This document shows positions 1 through 11,264 of a DNA stretch of 64,000 nt, one piece after another. Positions within the stretch are counted from its first letter, which is position 1, and every line of letters begins with the position of its first letter. Source of the DNA: Hypericum androsaemum. Taxonomy: Eukaryota > Streptophyta > Magnoliopsida > Malpighiales > Hypericaceae. The notes beneath the pieces were generated by a model that did not search any database, had not been told where the DNA came from, and saw only the letters and a list, made by a program, of their open reading frames with translations. The stretch lies in contig OZ023184.1 of the NCBI GenBank assembly GCA_963995505.1, positions 3,596,001-3,660,000 on the forward strand. Direction: 5' to 3'. A program made the translations under genes and the position numbers.

Positions 1-268
1 CTTGCAACTTTTTGGGCTTCGGCCTCCTCTGGATTAGCTACTTTAAGATTTGTCTGGCAATTCCACTGTTGGTTAATTGCCAGAAAAATCTTTTTCTTTA
101 GCTATTAGTTAGTCTTGGTTTTTACCTCTCTCGTCCCTCTTCGGAGGGTTGTACAGTGATGGGTGGGGTTTTCACCTCTTTTTATGTGAGGGCTTTCACC
201 ATTTGCATAGTTGTACATAATACCAAGATCAATATAATTCTACCTTTTCCAAAAAAAATAAATGACTT
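1..268 (+). mobile_element. probable LINE 3' tail, 5' part outside the window
   Basis: The stretch ends in a run of eight A preceded by TACCTTTTCC. Nearly the same tail (TACCTTTTC then A) is seen on the other strand in the retroposed fragment at 40536-40717, which has clear target duplications. I therefore read this as the 3' end of a non-LTR retrotransposon of the same family. The 5' end and left target duplication lie outside the window, so a gene 3' UTR cannot be excluded. Confidence 0.35.
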
Positions 269-1419
269 TCTCTATCATTATGAATAATAATACTACGGAT
301 TGGTGTTTTCTATCTGGTATTTTTGTTATGTGTTTATATATTTCCTATTTATTTTTTATAACCTGATATTTTAATATAATTTTTGTACCACTTTTCTAAA
401 AAAATCACTATGAATAAGATGTCTGTATTCATATGTAAGTATGAGGCAGATGACGCTTTCTTCATTAAACACCTCATTCGCCCTCTTCCGACTCTCCCTC
501 TCGTCCTCGTTCGTTCGCCCTCTCCCTCTCGTTCTCATTTGTTTCCCCTCTCCCTTCCGACTCAAAAAAAAAGTGAAAGAGAGAGGTTGAGAAGATTTAA
601 ATGGATTTTAATGATTCGGATGTTTTAAATTATTGCCACGCCAACATGAGAGACAAAATTTATGTGTTACATAAGTGGTCATGCAAGTAAGAAATTAATC
701 AAATTTGTCATAAAAATGTGAATTAGAATAATCGGGTGGTCAAAAAAGGAAAGAAAAATGAAACCACTTGGTAAAAGTTTCTTATCTAAGTCGATCACAA
801 TCTCATATGAGATAAGAGTTTCAAAATTCCAAAAAAAAAAAGAAGAGTTACAAAAAATCATATGAGACAAGATTTGATTTTTTTAAAATTTTCAAGTCAT
901 TTGCTTTGAGAATATTATATTGGATAAATTATGCTCATTTTTTTGGGTAAGGATTAGATGTCTCATTTTTTGAAGTATATGTATCTGTCTCTCTACTTTG
1001 ATTAAATTATAATCCCGAATTTCTTGATAACATCGAAATTAAGCAGGTTTTCCCAAGATTGATCTCGAAAGCATCCGAGATGCTTTGATTTCGTTGCTAA
1101 CAAATACTCGAAACTCGGAAATAAAATTCAATACTCTGGTTTTGATTGAAACAGGTGGAGATCCTTCTATTGTGATCGGAATCAGAAGCAGAGACTTTCA
1201 GGCGAGAAGCGTAACCGCCGATTCTTCCACGAAGCTCCTCGAATTTAGAAACCTCCTTGGTTCAATTCAACAGCAAGGGTTGGATCGGTGGTACACTCAC
1301 CGACGATAAGGAAATCTTGGTCAGAAAGGGTACGACTGGTAGCTGCCGATGGGGAGAGACGGCGGGCCCCACTCGAACCGGGAACGGGGAGGGAGGGGAG
1401 GACGAAGTCGCCGTCGGCC
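269..1419. other. intergenic, no gene recognised
   Basis: AT-rich sequence with only short open frames that have no recognisable protein pattern. A CT-rich patch near 480-560 and two similar motifs around 800-870 (CATATGAGA followed by AAG) are the only structure I see. The part from about 1085 to 1419 is less AT-rich and may belong to the degraded methyltransferase fragment that follows. Confidence 0.5.
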
Positions 1420-1612
1420 AAGGCAGAGAACTTCTTAATCTGGACCGCCCTCGACGTCGGCGGCGGTAGTGGATTTGGTGCGGCTGAGGGGGGCGGCGAA
1501 CAAGTGGATTCCCGCGGCAGTGATGGAGTTCATGTTTTGGGCCGTGGACAGGGTGCTCAGGCGAGGCGGGTGCCCGTGGCTGGACCACATCTCCCGGAGA
1601 CCCAGGGTCAGA
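1420..1612 (+). pseudogene. degraded SAM-dependent methyltransferase fragment
   Basis: One frame reads ALDVGGGSG, the glycine-rich motif I of a plant SAM-dependent methyltransferase. After a frame change near 1469 another frame reads VDLV, then NKWIPAAVMEF and DRVLRRGG followed by WLDH, which resembles the C-terminal half of the At1g29790-type methyltransferases, where a DRVLRPGG-like motif precedes a WLDHF-like one. The segment that normally separates the two blocks is missing and the frame is broken, so this is a remnant and not a working gene. It is far more GC-rich than its surroundings, which would fit a fragment carried in by a transposon, but I found no terminal repeats around it. The family assignment is from motif memory. 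Confidence 0.45.
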
Positions 1613-2449
1613 CCATTCAACCTTCTCCATTTTGACAATTTTTAATCAAAATTTAATTTTTATATAAAATTTAAATAAATTCAAGACATCTACTATATTA
1701 TATATCAATATTCAATAAAAAATTAATGAAATATCAAATTTTGTAATTTAATTTTAATAGTACAAAGTTTTTCTTTTCGAGTTTGAAGTATATAAATAAT
1801 TCAACAAAAAAATATATAAAATATCGGCTTTTAGTGATTTATGTAAGGGTAAGGCTGACCACAGGGTCTTACTATAGATTCATACCCTACCTTAGACCCT
1901 ATTTCGACCCATACCCATATCTTACTATAGACCTAGTCAAAGTCAATATACCCTAGACTTGTAAGACAACGATAAGATCCGATCCTCAGAGTATGGATAT
2001 TTCTACTATCCCTTGTTGGGAACAGATAGATTGCTTGGACAAAATATTAGTTCAAAACCTAAATTATTCTCTAGTGCGAAAGAGAATCTATAATCTCGGT
2101 GATGTCAAACAAATAAAACTTTAGTTGACAACAAACAAATTTATTTTCCATGTTCACAATAAATTAATCCGCCAACGAATTTATGTACAATAAGGAACTT
2201 CAAACTTTAAGAATATACAAGACAATATTGAAGAATCAATCAGATCCTGATAATACTCAACTTTACATATGGTTCGAGTAAAAAAAAACTTGTTCCCTGC
2301 ACTATTACTTAAAACTGAAAAACAAGCGGTAAAAAGAAGAACATGGAATCCGACCAAAGAAAAGAGAACAGACAAGAGAGAGCACGTGCTCACTGGGTTT
2401 AATTAACAGAGCAACACCAACACACACCATACCCAACTTAACAACTAGG
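1613..2449. other. intergenic, promoter side of the sterol reductase
   Basis: AT-rich sequence without a supportable gene. It contains a degenerate ACCCTA/ACCCATA-rich patch around 1850-1960. The part nearest 2450 should hold the promoter and 5' leader of the sterol reductase, but I could not choose a TATA box with confidence. Confidence 0.4.
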
Positions 2450-2475
2450 GAAGAAGAAGAAGAAGAAGAAGAAGA
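2450..2475. repeat. (GAA)n microsatellite in the 5' leader region
   Basis: A run of about eight GAA triplets lies 75-100 bases upstream of the sterol reductase start codon, probably in the 5' UTR. Confidence 0.8.
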
Positions 2476-2551
2476 GGCATCGACCCAGAAGACGAACGAC
2501 CGCCCGAAGACGACAAGTGGACTTCAAAGACCCAACCGGGTAACCGCGGAT

Positions 2552-5500
2552 ATGGATCTGGGTCCGCTCCTACCCGCTCTAGCCCCCTCCTGGGACTCTG
2601 TAAGCAACTCCCCTCTCCCTCTCTTCACACATGGTGTCTAAGTAGTGTAAAGGTGTTGAGTGTTGAGAATCCCACGTTGCAAGAGTGGTGGGACTGTTTT
2701 GATTTGGATATGAAGTTTATAACGATATCTTGCTCCAAAAAAAAAGGTTTATAACGATATCGGATCGGTTTGATCTCGTGCACATTGTTGTTGTTGTTGT
2801 GCTCGCACGACCCCATTTTGGGTTGGATACAGAGATTCTAACGAAAGGTCTTCTCTTTTCTTGTCGGGTTGATGTACAATGCGTGACAGGTGGGAATTCT
2901 GGGTGTATTCTTTGTTTACCTGGCGATTGCTGGGTCCGTTCTACCTGGGCGAGTTGTTGTTGGGGTTACCTTGCAAGATGGTTCCCGCCTCCGTTATCGA
3001 TGCAACGGTGTGTTCTTCTTTCTTTCTTTCTTTCTTTCTTTCTCCTCACCCTTTCGATTCGTTTCCTCTTTTTTCGATTTGGTTTCTGGACCAATTGCTC
3101 GGATTTTGTGCTTACTGATAGATATTGCATTTTGGTGGCGCCTTGTTGGCGCAATGTTGTATGTCCATTGTCCATTAATGTGATTTGGTACTTTTTATTT
3201 TCAAAGGGTTGCTTTCGCTGCTGCTGCTTGTTGCGCTTCTAGGGATTGGTGCCAAGGCGGGCTTTGTGTCGGCCACTGTAAGTTTTTGTGGGACACTGTA
3301 AGTTTATTTAGCTGTTCATGTTATGCGAGATTGTGATCCATTGGGATCTAGCATATTGGATCTAGCATATTTTGGCTTTTGGACTAGCAATTTTTATGTG
3401 CTAGAACCCTGAATCTGGAGTAATGTCAAGTATGTATGTGTTTCGGTGCGAGTGGTGGAGACTATGAGATGTTCTGTATTGATCTTGCACCACTTTTTTC
3501 TCGCAGGTGATTGCAGATGGGGGCTTGGAGCTACTTTCGACGACTTTCATCTTTAGTTGTATTGTAAGTCAATGCCCCCTGTCAACCTATCTTTTTTCAC
3601 TGCGAGTTTCTAATTTTGGACTAGGTTGGGTACTATATCATGGTTAATGTTGTGACGACCAACCCTTGTCAGAAATTAGCTTGATCATTCTGTTTGCATC
3701 CTCTTAGGAAGCCTGATTGCATAGCTTTCCATGTAACTTAAAATTTTCCGGACGCACTATGCTCTTTGTGGTTATGAGCTTCGTTCCTTTCTCCATCTAA
3801 TTTTTGTGTTTCTCGATGTTCTCCCTTGATCTTAGGTAACATTGCTACTTTATGTTTCTGCCTGCAATTCAAGAAATCAGAGTTCATCCTTAAAGCCGCA
3901 TGTCACTGGAAACATTATACATGACTGGTAATTTTCATGCCCGTTGTTCTTTGAGTGTCATTATCTATGATCAACTATGCCTTCCACTTGCAAAGTGTCT
4001 TTCTAATGTTTGCTTTAGCTCTAGATGGAAAAAACCACCTTGCTTAATCCTGCTGTATACTTTGGTTTTGCAATTGTTAACAATGTATATGGGGAATACA
4101 ATGTTAATAGTATGAAGTGATTTCTTCTTCCTGTAGAGAATATCCATGATTTGTAGAGACCTGACAACTTCTGCTAATAGGGGCACTGTAATTTGTGTAT
4201 TTCATATACTTGGACCATGATTTGAGAAAGTCTGAATCTTTACATGAGCAAATAAATGGCTCGCATTTCTCGGAAGAATAACCATTCATCTGCTGAATGC
4301 ACTTTATTGGCGTACTTAGTGCGTCCTTATTCTCTATAAAATGGAATTGAGGTTATTCGTCTTTGTCTATTTATATTCTGAAGAATCCGTTGCTCTTGCT
4401 CTTTCATAATAGGTGGTTTGGAATACAGCTGAATCCCTCCTTTATGGGCATCGACCTCAAGTATGCAATCCTCTCTATACCTGTTTAGATGTATTCACTT
4501 GAATCAGATGTCCTTGATGCATGATGCTTACTGGTATAATTAATGGTTTATTCAGGCAAGTAGTTGTCTTTATAAGATAACTTTCACTAGTAATTGGTCA
4601 TTCTTAAATGCTTTCTGAAAAACACGATGCATTTTCTGGTATTGTATTGTCAGTTGCAGTATCAATAATCTATAATTGCATGCATCTCCAAATATCCTTC
4701 TATATATACCTACTGAGCCTAACATTGGCGACATTGGGAAGCTAACAAATGTAGAGTTCTCTTTTCAGATTCTTCTTTGTGAGAGCGGGAATGATGGGAT
4801 GGCTAATTATCAACCTATCAGTTTTAGCTAAAAGTATTCAGGATGCCTCCTTGGGTCCTTCGATGATCCTCTATCAGTTATTTTGTGCGGTAATCTGGTG
4901 ATTGTTGGTAGCACCCTATTCTCTCGTTTTAACTCCTTCAATATGTCTTCAGCTATCTGACTGTCAATTGTCACTGTTTCAGTTGTATGTCATCGACTAT
5001 TTCTTCTACGAGGAATTTATGACCTCCACGTGAGTGCATGGCCTACTTGTGTCCTCTAAATTTCTCCACAAATTGAAGGATATTTCCCTTATATTCGTCA
5101 ACTTTCTGGTTGAATTATTTCTCTCTGGCCAGAAATTCGTGTTATTTCCTTTGTCTGCCTGCTTGGTAGTACCCCGTATTTACGTCGGTAGCTTTACTTG
5201 TACACAATTAAATTCTCATATGGGTCAATTATTTTTTCTTTCAATGGCAGATGGGACATAATTGCTGAGAGATTGGGCTTCATGTTGGTATTTGGAGATC
5301 TGGTCTGGATCCCCTTCTCTTTCAGCATCCAGGTATATATTTGGGACCTTTAGGATAATTTGATGGAAATGCCTCCACTTTAATTCCCTTCTCTTTCACT
5401 CAGCCGACATTAATGCAGTTGTTCTTCTGCAGGGGTGGTGGCTTCTGAAAAACAGAGTGGAACTAACAACGGCTGCAGTCATTGCTAATTGCCTTATATT

Positions 5501-6377
5501 TGTAATTGGGTAACTTGCTCAAAACCTCGGTTTTGTTCCGGCATCACTGTCGTTTGTCCTGTCAGTGTATGCCAAGTTCATTATCGACATGAATCCAAGA
5601 CCTGATTTTATTTGTAAATTGGCAGGTATCTCGTTTTCCGAGGAGCTAACAAGCAAAAGCATATATTTAAAAAGAATCCAAAAGCACCTATTTGGGGTAA
5701 GCCGGCCAAGGTCGTTGGGGGGAAACTCCTTGCTTCTGGTTACTGGTGAGATATGCCCCCTCTACTATATCCGTGGCTCGTTAATTGCAGCATACTTGCT
5801 CCTGTCACTTCTAAATTATGGAACGTTCGAGAATTGAGTAGATTCTAGTAAACAATCAGTCCGATTATGAGTAGCATGGTGAGGGGACCTATATGAATCA
5901 ATAGATAGATCTAAAAGAGTTCTCGTATCACTTAAAAAATCCGACGTATGGATCAGGCAACTAGCCGTACCTGTTATTATAAAACATGGATAAGTCCATC
6001 TGTTCAGTTGTTCACAAGAATGACCGTGGCTTTTATCTCTTACACTCGCTCATTCTCGATTGTTTTCCTCAAGGGGAATTGCGAGACACTGTAATTACCT
6101 CGGCGACCTGCTGCTGGCGTTGTCCTTCAGTCTACCATGTGGGATTAGGTACTTCCTACGCGACCCATTGTACTTTCTTCCGCCAATTATAAACTTCCGT
6201 GAAACTAACTTGCTCGATTGCAGCTCGCCTGTGCCTTACTTTTACCCGATTTATCTTCTAATTCTCCTGATATGGAGAGAAAGGAGAGACGAGGCTCGCT
6301 GTGCGGAGAAGTACAAGGAGGTATGGGCCGAGTATCGCAAGCTCGTTCCGTGGAGAATACTACCATATGTCTATTAG
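2552..6377 (+). CDS. FK: delta(14)-sterol reductase (FACKEL type)
   Basis: Reduces the C14 double bond of 4,4-dimethyl-8,14-sterols in plant sterol biosynthesis, in the ER membrane, using NADPH. Thirteen exons join in phase: 2552-2599, 2890-3007, 3207-3277, 3507-3563, 3836-3927, 4413-4460, 4769-4889, 4983-5029, 5251-5332, 5433-5509, 5626-5745, 6074-6148, 6224-6377. All junctions are GT-AG and give 369 residues, the length I recall for Arabidopsis FACKEL. Visible family features are many hydrophobic segments, the blocks LKPHVTGN, FFFVRAGMMGW, STWDIIAERLGFM and ARHCNYLGDL, and the C-terminal LVPWRILPYVY of the ERG24/LBR/DHCR7 family. The start was chosen because exon 1 (MDLGPLLPALAPSW) matches the family N-terminus and is in phase with exon 2. 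No break or missing residue was seen. Intron 1 carries a decayed TRIM element. Confidence 0.95.
2661..2843 (+). mobile_element. decayed TRIM retrotransposon in intron 1 of FK
   Basis: It begins TGTTGAGAATCCCAC and ends GATTCTAAC, the ends of the LTR of the intact TRIM at 13313-13683. It retains GGTTTGATCTCGTGCACATT and CTCGCACGACCCC from the internal region next to the primer-binding site. The first LTR is shortened and most of the second is missing. A 17-bp A-tailed insertion (2730-2746) sits inside it. Confidence 0.6.
2715..2761 (+). mobile_element. A-tail micro-insertion with 15-bp target duplication
   Basis: GTTTATAACGATATC occurs at 2715-2729 and again at 2747-2761. The 17 bases between them are TTGCTCC, nine A and a G. 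This looks like an extremely 5'-truncated LINE-mediated insertion on the + strand. Confidence 0.6.
3012..3044. repeat. (CTTT)n microsatellite in FK intron 2
   Basis: About seven CTTT units directly after the intron 2 donor site. Confidence 0.8.
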
Positions 6378-6924
6378 CCAGCTTCTGATCCTTCTACTTT
6401 GGACCTCATTAGTTGGTCTTTGTAGTCCCTTTTTTTTTTGTCTCTGAGCTCCCTCCAGTTTGAAGCTGACCGCGAAAAACTCTCAGACATCAAATGAGTT
6501 GAAGCCAAAAGGGTGGATTTCTCTTGCAGACAGGAGATGACTAGGGACAGAATCACTTGTTTTTTATTTTTCCTTTGTTATGACAATGTTTAGGAGCCGT
6601 GGATAATGAGATTGGCATTTACTTCCAACGGTTGATTTTTCTTGGGAATTTGGCTCCGGACGAAGCTTTTTTTTAAAGAGTGGCCTAGAAATAAAAACAA
6701 CTTGATTTGCTTGTAGAAATGTTACGGTAAACGACCGAGTTTCGAGTAGAACGTACTAGTGTTAGATAATATTGGAAAAGAAAATACATTAAATAGGGTC
6801 GAGCGATGATCATCAAGTTACATGTTTGGTTGCAAAAAACATGATCCATCTATCATTAGTCAATGGGCGTTCAAATAGAAACCGATACAGGGACTAATAG
6901 TACATTAGAGATTATCATTTTTTT
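6378..6924. other. 3' flank of FK
   Basis: Contains the FK 3' UTR and downstream sequence. No canonical AATAAA was chosen with confidence; AATAAAAAC near 6691 is a candidate. No gene seen. Confidence 0.4.
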
Positions 6925-7259
6925 TAATGATTGATTTTGAATTTTTTCTATTGAATACATATGCATCAAAAATTATTGTATACATTATATCACAAAAATA
7001 TAACTAAATTGTAGTTATTTTGGCATTTAACATACACTCTGTTCAAATATTTTTGTCACATCAATACGCTTATCAGATAGACTATTCAAAAATAATTTTA
7101 AAGATGAAAGATATTGTAAAATTATCAAACAAGCAAGTTTTAAAATACGGTTGAATCATATAGACTTTGAAAATAATTTTAAAGATAAAAGATATTGTAA
7201 AAATTATCAAACAAAGTAAATTTAACTCAAACAAATATTTTCAAATTTGTAAAGTATGT

Positions 7260-7263
<4 letters not shown>

Positions 7264-7304
<41 letters not shown>
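7264..7304. repeat. (TA)n microsatellite
   Basis: About twenty TA dinucleotides within repeat block A1. Confidence 0.9.
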
Positions 7305-7305
<1 letters not shown>

Positions 7306-7734
7306 CTTTATCAAAAATTGCGATCGATGTCATATTTCTAACTGAGATTTTATAAAGATAGAAGTGTTATAAAATTATAACAATAACCCAACTTGAAACT
7401 GACTATTTTATTAGTTTAGAAAAGTTGTCAATTTATTAAGTTTTACTCTATTGGCCGGCAGTTGTGGAACTTAACGAGGTCTAATGTTTTACCCAATAAA
7501 ATAATGAGGTCACACTTCCTCTCATGCCACAAATGGGGACTTGCGTAAGCAACTTGATTAGATTCACTCAAGAATTTCTCGATTATGATGTAGCTGCATA
7601 TATTTCGATAAAATCGTCATGATAAAAAGTGCAACCGTAGAAGTTAGTGATTGCAATTATTGTTGAACAGTATCCACACATAGGTGATTGGTAGGTTCCA
7701 AATAAATAAATTAGTATTTCTAAATGTTTAAACA

Positions 7735-7743
7735 TAATTTATA
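7735..7743. repeat. 9-bp target site duplication of the Pack-MULE, left
   Basis: TAATTTATA here is repeated exactly at 8636-8644, directly outside the terminal inverted repeats. Nine-base duplications are the hallmark of Mutator-like elements. Confidence 0.9.
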
Positions 7744-8635
7744 GAGATAATTACTCTCAGGACCCCAGGGTATAGTCAAATAGACTCTGAGGACCCTGTA
7801 ATTTCCCTACTAATTACTGAGCCCCTGTAGTTTGGTTTTTATTATACATTTTGATCTCTGGCTGATGTCAGCCTTTTTTTTCTTCCTTTTTTGTCATAGA
7901 AATAACTTTTATGCCCTCACACAAAAACAAAATAAAAAGAGTCTTCGTGAGAGAGACTCACCAATTCAACGCCATCTCGTCCCGCTCCCTCCTCGACCCC
8001 ACCCCCGACGTGAGGGTGTTCGTGTACGACTTTCCGCCCAGGTTCAACTCTGACTGGCGGGCCGACGACCGCTGCTCCTCCCACCTGTTCGCTTCCGAGG
8101 TAGCCATCTACCGCGTCTTGTTAAACGACGGCGTGTTCAGGACGCTCGACCCGTACGAGGTCGACTTCTTCTTCGCCGTCTCCTCCCTCCCCGACCTCAC
8201 CGGCCCCTGGCGCGTGGGCCTCGCCATCCCGAGGGTGACGTCACTCAGCCTCACACACTCGCGGCTGGCGGCTGTGGGGCCCAGGATCTACGTCGTCAGG
8301 CGGGAGGGGACGCTGCTCTGCTACGACGCGTGGAGCGGGGAGGTCGCCATCCGTTCTCCGATGCCGTCCACGGCGATGTCGTCGGAGATGTCGCCGGAGA
8401 AGACGGAGGGTCGCCGGAGAAGATGGAAGGTTCACCGGAGGGGAGGTAGGAGACAACTCTAGGGGTATAATAGTCATTTTAGGATGAAAAAAAATTAAAA
8501 AAAATCGATGACGTCAGCGGGGGACCGGAGAGTATAATAAAAACCAAACTACAGGGGCTTGGAAATTAGTAAGAAAACTACAGGGTCCTCAGAGTCTATT
8601 TGACTATACCCAGGAGTCCTGAGAGTAATTATCTC
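7744..8635. mobile_element. Pack-MULE, non-autonomous Mutator-like element with captured gene pieces
   Basis: The 892-bp element has terminal inverted repeats of about 105-130 bp (7744-7870 and 8506-8635), both beginning GAGATAATTACTCTCAGGAC when read inward. Exact 9-bp target duplications flank it. There is no transposase. The GC-rich interior (about 7970-8460) encodes pieces of at least one host gene. The related sequence at 16600-16650 lacks the element and shows the empty site, so insertion followed the tandem duplication. Confidence 0.92.
7911..8462 (+). CDS. chimeric captured ORF: exostosin-like piece joined to a kelch-like piece
   Basis: An uninterrupted 183-codon frame lies wholly inside the Pack-MULE. 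Residues of about 32-75 read VRVFVYDFPPRFN, RCSSHLFASEVAIYR, then LDPYEVDFFF, which resembles the N-terminal part of plant exostosin-family (GT47) glycosyltransferases, although the catalytic region is absent. Residues of about 110-150 (GPRIYVVRREGTLLCYD, then WSGEVAIRSPMP) look like one blade of a kelch-type or DUF1618-like protein; this second assignment is weak. The C-terminal tail is basic and runs toward the right terminal repeat. It could be expressed from the terminal repeat as a small chimeric protein, or be a silent capture. The start at 7911 is simply the first ATG of the frame. Confidence 0.55.
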   Translation: MPSHKNKIKRVFVRETHQFNAISSRSLLDPTPDVRVFVYDFPPRFNSDWRADDRCSSHLFASEVAIYRVLLNDGVFRTLDPYEVDFFFAVSSLPDLTGPWRVGLAIPRVTSLSLTHSRLAAVGPRIYVVRREGTLLCYDAWSGEVAIRSPMPSTAMSSEMSPEKTEGRRRRWKVHRRGGRRQL

Positions 8636-8644
8636 TAATTTATA
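8636..8644. repeat. 9-bp target site duplication of the Pack-MULE, right
   Basis: Exact partner of TAATTTATA at 7735-7743. Confidence 0.9.
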
Positions 8645-8700
8645 ACAACAGAGCTGAATGATGGGACATCGCATCATTTGTCTATATAAATTACACGAAT

Positions 8701-9785
8701 TTTGTTTCTCCTCCTCAACTTTCTTTTAAGGATAAACGACCTATAAGACTTTAATTATAATAGAAAGTAGTGGGACAATCGAGTCGAAACATACAAAAAG
8801 AAAGATAGGTACTATCACATAGTTTATTTGTACATTACCAAGCTGCGTAATAGATAAATTGCTCGTTTTAGACCAAACGTCAGCTTATAGAGTTGAATTT
8901 ATCTATGTATAGGAGATAATGTTTGCTAAGAAGCGATCACGAGAATAACTGCTCATATTGATAGTGTTTGCTAAGAAGCGGCCATGAGAATAACCGGCGA
9001 TCTCAATGTGAGAAGCTAAACAGTTTTATAGCATTGCACACATTATACAACTAGAAAAGTGACTATTGGGGGCTTTAAAGCCCGAACTTAATAGTCTATT
9101 ATGGATGTTTACAGGGAGTTGTGAGGTTTGTGTGCGTTAGAGAAAACGAGGTCTAACGCATCTCAGTGGGGAAGTGATGGGTCCGATCGGATCTGGGAGT
9201 AGGCAGCCAGATCTCAAGCTGGGAGGGCGGATCTGATATAATCGGCCTTGAAGCCGATCTTCGGGCTGACATTTGAAGGCGGAGGGAGAGCGACCAGTGG
9301 CTGGAGGGCGTTCGGACGGGAGACGGTGCGGCCAAGAGACAGAATATGGTGGATGTTAGATAAGAAATAATCAGCTAAGGCAAAGCCATACTAGGGCCGA
9401 TGGGCGCGCGGCTTTTTTTATGGCGAAGTTGTAATATTAGGAAAAACCAATGGCAATCAGGTAAAAGAAGAAGAAGGGCACACCATGCAAAAAGATTAAG
9501 CCTTAAGGGCACATCTATTTTCAAATGCAAAAAGAACAAGAGCACATCAATTTTTGTCTTTCAAAATTGATGTGTCGTAGTACCTGAACGACACAACAGA
9601 CAAGATTAACGATATATTAGGCAAGATCAACGTCACATATGTTTTCAAAGGTAAAAATATAAGGGCACATCAATTTCGAAGGCAAAAATATAAAAGCACA
9701 TAAGTTTCAAAGGCACCTAAAAATACTCATTCAACAAAGAGCGATAACCACTTTGGTCGTGGGTAACGACCACCATAGGTAAGGA
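8701..9785. other. duplicated block B, copy 1, no gene recognised
   Basis: Corresponds to 19155-19365 joined to 22151-23075 in copy 2, with several indels. Near 9470-9730 there is a degenerate repeated phrase of the type GGGCACATCAnTTTCAAAGGCAAAAA. Open frames here are short and not conserved between copies. Confidence 0.6.
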
Positions 9786-9790
9786 AGTTG

Positions 9791-10728
9791 TTATTATTTT
9801 CGGAGGATGGTGTACTTGATTAGGATCTAAAGTCGATGCAAGAGTTTAACTCTTTCTCCGTAAGACGAGATTGCCCCGTATTAAGTGCTTACGGGCTAAC
9901 TGTTGGATACTCGAAACTTTCTTGAGAGAGAGGGAGAGAAGAGAATAACTATTGTTAAAGAAATATTATGCAATGAGTTGCTTGAATGATTTGCAAATGA
10001 GGGGAAGAGGCCTATTTATAGGGTACGGAGGGTTGGAAGCAGGAAATTTTGAGGAGCACGAATTGGCATTCTGCACTTCTGAGGGGGCACGAATGTGGCC
10101 TGACCAGCCATCCAGACACCCCTCCGCAAGAGTGTGGCCAGGTAGTCTGTTCGTGTCCCTTCGGTGGACATTCTGGACAAGCACCTTTTCGGCAAATACT
10201 CGCACTCCTTCGTGAGACATCCCTTCGGCAGCCTGTAGCTCTTCAGAATTGGGCAAAAATCTCAAGGCTCCTCCAGCTCCTCGCGATGATGCGTACGTGC
10301 AAAGTGCACCTCAAAGCGCCCATTGTGTCCTACGCGTGCTCGAGCACGTGCTCATGCTCGTGCTAGTGCTCGGATGGTCCTTCGCACCATCCTCGCAACC
10401 AGCCTTGGATAGTACTCCAGGTGAAACACTTAATGTTACACTAGCTTGGAGCTCCTCCTTATATACTTGGAAATTTTTGTGCCATTTTCCAATGTGGTAA
10501 TGGACTTTTCCATTCTCATTGCCTAAACACCAAACTTAGGTAGCTAACTTTAGTCATTAATTTTTCATTCATCCGAAATTAGATTTGAGAAAGTAAATAC
10601 ACTAGAGTCATGTACTCGAAACATAGATTTTAATTTTACCATTAGTTTCTATTTCTACCAAATTAATCATGAGAAAAAATTGCTCAAAATTCAGTCCAAA
10701 ACTAACTTTGTAAAGCCCAATTTCCTAC
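9791..10728 (-). mobile_element. solo LTR, reverse orientation, same family as 14462-15819
   Basis: AGTTG at 9786-9790 and 10729-10733 forms a 5-bp target duplication; copy 2 shows the single uninterrupted site near 23071-23083 (GGAAGTTGCCACAG). On the - strand the segment holds TATAAATAG (near 10015) followed about 60 bases later by CTCTCCCTCTCTC, GAGTATCCAA and TACGGGGCAATCTCGTCTTA, all shared with the solo LTR at 14462-15819. The upstream halves of the two are much more diverged. The ends do not align cleanly to TG...CA. No internal retrotransposon sequence is present. Confidence 0.75.
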
Positions 10729-11264
10729 AGTTGCCACAGGCGGTGGTCCAAGCGACCAAATCCTCGGAGGCTGAACAAGGATAGGCAACTGCCGATGTGG
10801 TGCTCTTGTCAGGACAGGCAGCTCCCGATGTGGTGCACCCTTGCCGAAAGTCCTCCTCTCTCCATGTTGGTCGATGAAGGTTCTCTCTTTCTCGACAGTG
10901 GCAAGAGGCTTCCTTCTTTCCATGGTTACCGGCGCTGCAATAGGCATTGGTCGACAAGGACCAGTCGACAGCGATGAGGGATAGGTTGACTGTGGATGAC
11001 AGTTCTCTCTTCCTCGACAGCGACAAGAGGCTACCTCCTCTCCACGATTATTGGTGCTGCAAGAGGCGATGGTCGACAGGGACCAGTCAACATCGACAAG
11101 GGATGGGTCACTGTGGACGACGTGCAGAAAGATGCTCTACCTTCACAAAATTTTGATGAGTTTATGTTGTCAGGATGGTGTTGGCAACTCTATTTATCAA
11201 CACTCAATCTGTCGCCTATTATAAAGAGGAACTTACATTTTTTTTCTTCAAAATGATTTATTTG
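10729..11264. other. duplicated block C, copy 1, no gene recognised
   Basis: Corresponds to 23077-23510. It contains repeated GC-richer phrases (CTCTCTTTCTCGACAG and its neighbours occur twice at about 10885 and 11005), so copy 1 has a small internal duplication. Short frames on both strands have no recognisable family. Confidence 0.55.

Larger units (their letters stand above)
6925..8700. repeat. repeat block A, copy A1 (split by a Pack-MULE)
   Basis: This block recurs, diverged, at 11265-11985 and 23510-24115, and its 3' part at 16463-16690. Shared landmarks are AAATACATATRCATCA near the start, GATTCACTCAAGAATTTCTC, AAAAGTGCAACCGTA, GGTGATTGGTA, AATTAGTATTTCTAAA and TCTATATAAAT near the end. 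A1 is interrupted by the MULE at 7744-8635. No coding potential seen and the nature of the block is unknown. Confidence 0.7.
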
